Shown here: positions 60,750-64,000 of the stretch, piece after piece
Numbering within the stretch: the stretch's first letter is position 1
How the letters are laid out: each line of letters opens with the position of its first letter
DNA from: an uncultured Porphyromonas sp.
GTDB taxonomy: Bacteria > Bacteroidota > Bacteroidia > Bacteroidales > Porphyromonadaceae
Reading direction: 5' to 3'
Assembly: GCF_938046015.1 (NCBI RefSeq)
Contig: NZ_CALIXW010000046.1
Coordinates: 69,574-133,573, forward strand
Length of the DNA: 64,000 nt
The notes under the pieces: model-generated
Seen by the model: the letters and a program-made list of their open reading frames with translations, nothing else
The model's database searches: none
What the model was told of the DNA's origin: nothing
Made by a program: the position numbers and the translations under genes

Positions 60750-61853
60750 ATGGCCCTACAATGTGGTATCGTCGGCTTGCCCAACGTCGGTAAGTCTACC
60801 CTCTTCAACTGCCTGTCCAACGCCAAGGCACAGTCCGCCAACTTCCCCTTCTGCACCATCGAGCCCAACGTGGGCGTCATCACCGTCCCCGACGAGCGCC
60901 TCAACAAGCTGGCCGAGATCGTCCAGCCGCAGCGTATCGTCCCCACCACGGTCGAGATCGTCGATATCGCTGGCCTCGTCAAGGGCGCCAGTAAGGGCGA
61001 GGGCCTGGGGAATAAGTTCCTGGCCAACATCCGTGAGACCGATGCCATCCTACACGTGCTGCGCTGCTTCGACGACGACAACATCACTCACGTGGACGGC
61101 AGTGTCGATCCCCTGCGAGATAAGTCCATCATCGATACCGAGCTGCAGCTGAAGGACCTCGAGACCGTCGAAGCACGCCTACAGAAGGTCTACAAGCAGG
61201 CGCAGACGGGCGGTGACAAGGCCGCCAAGCTCGCCTATGAGGTGCTCTCGCGCTACAAGGAAGCGCTGGAGCAGGGCCTCAACGCCCGTACCGTGAGCTT
61301 CGAGACGAAGGACGAGCAGAAGGTCGCCCGCGAGCTCTACCTCCTGACCAGCAAGCCCGTCCTCTACGTCTGCAATGTCGATGAGGTCTCCGCCGTCTCG
61401 GGCAATGAGTATGTAGAGCGTGTGCGCGAGGCCGTGGCGGCCGAGGGCGCAGGGCTACTCGTCGTCGCGGCCAAGATCGAGAGCGAGATCGCCGAGCTGG
61501 AGACCTACGAGGAGCGTCAGCTCTTCCTCGGCGAGATCGGTCTGGAGGAGTCGGGCGTAGCGCGTCTGATCAAGGCGGCCTACAAGCTGCTTGACCTCGA
61601 GACCTACTTCACCGCTGGGGTGCAGGAGGTGCGTGCCTGGACCTATACCAAGGGCAGCAAGGCACCACGTGCCGCAGCGGCTATCCATACCGACTTCGAG
61701 AAGGGCTTCATCCGCGCCGAGGTCATCAAGTACGAGGACTTCGTCCACTACGGCAGCGAGGCCGCCGTCAAGGAGGCGGGTAAGATGGCCGTCGAGGGCA
61801 AGGACTACGTCGTGCAGGATGGCGACATCATGCACTTCCGCTTCAACGTCTGA
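60750..61853 (+). CDS. ychF: ribosome-binding ATPase YchF
   Basis: 367 residues. Obg-like P-loop protein: G1 GLPNVGKSTLFN at about 8-19, G3 DIAGLVKGASKGEG and FLANIRETDAILHVLRCF, with the G4 position changed from N-K-x-D to NVDE, the hallmark that makes YchF prefer ATP. The C-terminal TGS-like domain contains the VRAWTYTKGSKAPRAAAAIHTDFEKGFIRAEVI block and ends in HFRFNV. Ribosome-associated; linked to oxidative stress response. Its TGA overlaps the mnmG ATG by one base. Confidence 0.96.
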   Translation: MALQCGIVGLPNVGKSTLFNCLSNAKAQSANFPFCTIEPNVGVITVPDERLNKLAEIVQPQRIVPTTVEIVDIAGLVKGASKGEGLGNKFLANIRETDAILHVLRCFDDDNITHVDGSVDPLRDKSIIDTELQLKDLETVEARLQKVYKQAQTGGDKAAKLAYEVLSRYKEALEQGLNARTVSFETKDEQKVARELYLLTSKPVLYVCNVDEVSAVSGNEYVERVREAVAAEGAGLLVVAAKIESEIAELETYEERQLFLGEIGLEESGVARLIKAAYKLLDLETYFTAGVQEVRAWTYTKGSKAPRAAAAIHTDFEKGFIRAEVIKYEDFVHYGSEAAVKEAGKMAVEGKDYVVQDGDIMHFRFNV

Positions 61854-63727
61854 TGCAGCGCTACGACATCATCGTCATCGGTGCGGGGCATGCGGGCTGT
61901 GAGGCCGCGGCTGCCGCTGCGCGCCTAGGGTCGCACACGCTCCTCATCACGCCCGACATGAACAAGATCGGGCAGATGAGCTGCAACCCCGCTGTCGGCG
62001 GCATCGCCAAGGGGCAGATCGTGCGCGAGATCGACGCCCTCGGCGGGCGCATGGGGCTGGTGACGGACCGCACAGCCATACAGTTCCGCACGCTCAATCG
62101 CAGTAAGGGCCCCGCCATGTGGAGCCCGCGCGCTCAGAGCGACCGTATGCGCTTCATGGAGGCCTGGCGGCAGGAGCTCGATAGTGAGCCGCTGCTGGAT
62201 ATCTGGCAGGATACGGTCACGAGCCTTGACCTCAGAGCAGGTAGGGTACATGGGGTCTTCACGGGCCTCGGGGTACACTTCGAGAGCGAGGCGGTCATCC
62301 TCACGGCAGGGACCTTCCTCTCGGGGCTCATGCACTTCGGCGAACTGCAGATAGCAGGCGGCCGTATCTCTGAGCCCGCCAGCTACGGCATCACCGAGCA
62401 GCTCCGCGCGGCGGGGATACGCAGCGATCGTATGAAGACGGGGACGCCCCCACGCATCGATGCCCGCAGCCTACACCTCGAGGAGCTCACCATCCAGGAG
62501 GGGGAGCAGGATCATCATAAGTTCTCCTTCATGGATACGCCCGCCCGCTCCTCGCTCAAGCAGCGCCCTTGCTATGGGCTCTTTACCAACGAGGCCTGCC
62601 ACCGTGTGCTGCGTGAGGCCCTCGACCGCTCGCCGCTCTACAATGGGCAGATCCAGAGCATAGGCCCACGCTACTGCCCGAGCATAGAGACGAAGATCGT
62701 CACCTTCGCCGACAAGGACAGACACCAGCTCTTCCTCGAGCCCGAGGGAGAGGACACGAACGAGTACTATATCAACGGCTTCTCTAGTTCGCTGCCGCTC
62801 GAGGTGCAGCTCGAGGCGCTGCGGCAGATCCCCGAGCTGCGCGACGTGCGGCTCTACCGCCCAGGCTATGCCATCGAGTATGACTTCTTCGACCCGACGC
62901 AGCTGCACCACACGCTGGAGAGCAAGGTCGTCAGCCACCTCTATCTCGCAGGTCAGGTCAATGGCACGACGGGCTACGAGGAGGCCGCAGGGCAAGGGCT
63001 CATCGCGGGGATCAATGCGCACCAGCAGGTCCACGAGCTGGCGCCCTTCACCCTCAGCCGCAGTGAGGCCTATATCGGCGTCCTGATTGATGACCTCGTG
63101 ACCAAGGGTGTGGATGAGCCCTACCGCATGTTCACCTCGCGTGCCGAATACCGCATCCTGCTGCGTCAGGACGATGCGGATATGCGCCTGACGCCACGTG
63201 CTGCCGCCCTGGGGCTGGCTACGCCCGAGCGTATCGCCCTGCTGGAGGAGAAGATCCGCGAGCGGGATGCGCTCATTGCCTTCATCGAGGGCTATTCCAT
63301 CCGCCCCGATAAGATCAATCCTCAGCTCGAGGCTGCGGGGCTGGCTCCGCTCCGTCAGGGCTGCAAGCTCGTGGATCTGGTGCTGCGCCCGCAGCTCAGC
63401 ATCCTGCAGCTGGCCCAGTGGGTGCCTGCGCTGGAGCGCCAGCTGGTGCGCATCCCCTCGCGTCGGGAGGAGCTCATCGAGTGCGCCGAGATCCTCATCA
63501 AGTACAGCGGCTACATTGAGCGGGAGCGCCAGCAGGCTGAGAAGCTGGAGCGCCTGGAGCACGTCTTCATCCCCGAGACGCTCGACTACAGCAGCATCCA
63601 GGCGCTGAGCACGGAGGCACGGCAGAAGCTCGAGCGCATCCGCCCGACGACGATAGGGCAGGCCTCGCGTATCCCCGGCATTTCGCCCCATGATGTGAGC
63701 GTGCTGCTGGTGCTCGCTGGCCGCTAG
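61853..63727 (+). CDS. mnmG: tRNA uridine-5-carboxymethylaminomethyl modification enzyme MnmG
   Basis: 624 residues, standard. FAD-binding Rossmann motif IVIGAGHAGCEAA near residues 5-18, GGIAKGQIVREIDALGG, the conserved MWSPRAQSD block with RMRFMEAWR, MKTGTPPRIDARSLHLEELTIQEGE and the C-terminal helical region ending VLLVLAGR. With MnmE it installs the cmnm5 group on U34 of tRNAs ending in A or G. Translationally coupled to ychF (one-base overlap). Complete. Confidence 0.97.
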   Translation: MQRYDIIVIGAGHAGCEAAAAAARLGSHTLLITPDMNKIGQMSCNPAVGGIAKGQIVREIDALGGRMGLVTDRTAIQFRTLNRSKGPAMWSPRAQSDRMRFMEAWRQELDSEPLLDIWQDTVTSLDLRAGRVHGVFTGLGVHFESEAVILTAGTFLSGLMHFGELQIAGGRISEPASYGITEQLRAAGIRSDRMKTGTPPRIDARSLHLEELTIQEGEQDHHKFSFMDTPARSSLKQRPCYGLFTNEACHRVLREALDRSPLYNGQIQSIGPRYCPSIETKIVTFADKDRHQLFLEPEGEDTNEYYINGFSSSLPLEVQLEALRQIPELRDVRLYRPGYAIEYDFFDPTQLHHTLESKVVSHLYLAGQVNGTTGYEEAAGQGLIAGINAHQQVHELAPFTLSRSEAYIGVLIDDLVTKGVDEPYRMFTSRAEYRILLRQDDADMRLTPRAAALGLATPERIALLEEKIRERDALIAFIEGYSIRPDKINPQLEAAGLAPLRQGCKLVDLVLRPQLSILQLAQWVPALERQLVRIPSRREELIECAEILIKYSGYIERERQQAEKLERLEHVFIPETLDYSSIQALSTEARQKLERIRPTTIGQASRIPGISPHDVSVLLVLAGR

Positions 63728-63970
63728 CTAGGTGCCTTGCCTCCCCGCTTCTGGGGGCGGCGTGCGCTGCGGCTTTTAGGCCCAGCCCACCAGGCCCAGC
63801 CCGTTCTCTCCAGCAGTGCCCCCGTCCCTTCCCCACCTAGCCCAAGCCCTTCCACAGCGGTGCTAGATCTCCCCATAGCGAAGAGGAGCGACTCCCCGAG
63901 GCCGTCAGGGCTTAGCTCCGCAGGCTGCGCTTAGAAGCCCTCAGAGCGGAGTATAGAATAGAAAAGGAGC

Positions 63971-64000
63971 GCCCCCCGAAGCACGATGGCTTCGGGGGGC
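63971..64000 (+). terminator. terminator hairpin at the window edge
   Basis: GCCCCCCGAAGC (63971-63982) pairs with GCTTCGGGGGGC (63989-64000) around ACGATG. The window ends at the last base of the stem, so a T-run cannot be checked. The region 63728-63970 shows nothing else. Confidence 0.8.

Overview
The window is G+C-rich chromosomal DNA from a member of the Bacteroidota, most likely a high-G+C Porphyromonas or close relative. Support comes from the Bacteroidota-type -7 promoter element (TAnnTTTG, with TTG/TTTG about 20 bases upstream), the rarity of Shine-Dalgarno sequences, family-specific genes (DUF4286, DUF4105, DUF3276 PUR-alpha-like, OMP beta-barrel TonB-family receptors, a PII-like protein behind an RND pump) and the order DUF4105 - phosphatase-like - secA. 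The genus is an inference; there is no rRNA in the window.

Layout. 1-3848: a 22-bp-register repeat array, two unrecognised genes (secreted coiled coil; beta-propeller-like) and a lower-G+C lipoprotein gene behind an inverted-repeat operator candidate. 3901-17773: a cobalamin-riboswitch-led corrinoid locus: binding protein, permease, ATPase (btuF, btuC, btuD), a CobN-type chelatase with its ChlI- and ChlD-like AAA+ subunits, CbiZ and a BtuB-like TonB receptor. 17774-24334: an accessory island with a MITE-like element, two palindrome arrays, a duplicated promoter/leader cassette and three small paralogous families of secreted or membrane proteins, one copy carrying a nonsense codon in its signal peptide. 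24398-25690: SRP RNA, tRNA-Thr, DUF4286 gene and ruvC. 26045-32574: DUF4105 (Lnb-like), a phosphatase-superfamily pseudoenzyme and secA. 33161-36029: lutABC. The minus strand carries yeiH plus a TonB-family receptor (36217-39681), then a five-gene operon PUR-like, membrane protein, mtaB, glycosyltransferase, rarA (44965-40358), then a tripartite RND efflux operon with a PII-like protein (51285-45371). The plus strand resumes with ppiD, rlmN, a GT32 glycosyltransferase, recF-dciA, a DUF421 gene, htrA, ychF and mnmG (51773-63727).

The most striking structure is not a gene. Nine intergenic loci carry tandem arrays on a nearly invariant 22-bp register: a 16-bp two-half-site element centred on TA or CG plus a 6-bp G+C-rich spacer. 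Three arrays have an A+T-rich core flanked by G+C-rich units in the same phase (84-281, 39960-40151, 60359-60616); six are short G+C-rich palindrome arrays based on TGAGGGAYRTCCCTCA (18421, 21339, 25802, 32619, 45145, 51529). Half-sites are drawn from a small repertoire and mixed combinatorially, as expected of a family of protein-binding or structural elements.

Functionally, the B12 locus would import corrinoids under riboswitch control and remodel them through CbiZ; why a CobN/ChlI/ChlD chelatase is co-regulated there is open. The remaining recognisable genes are core housekeeping (secretion, recombination, RNA modification, protein quality control) plus efflux and lactate oxidation.
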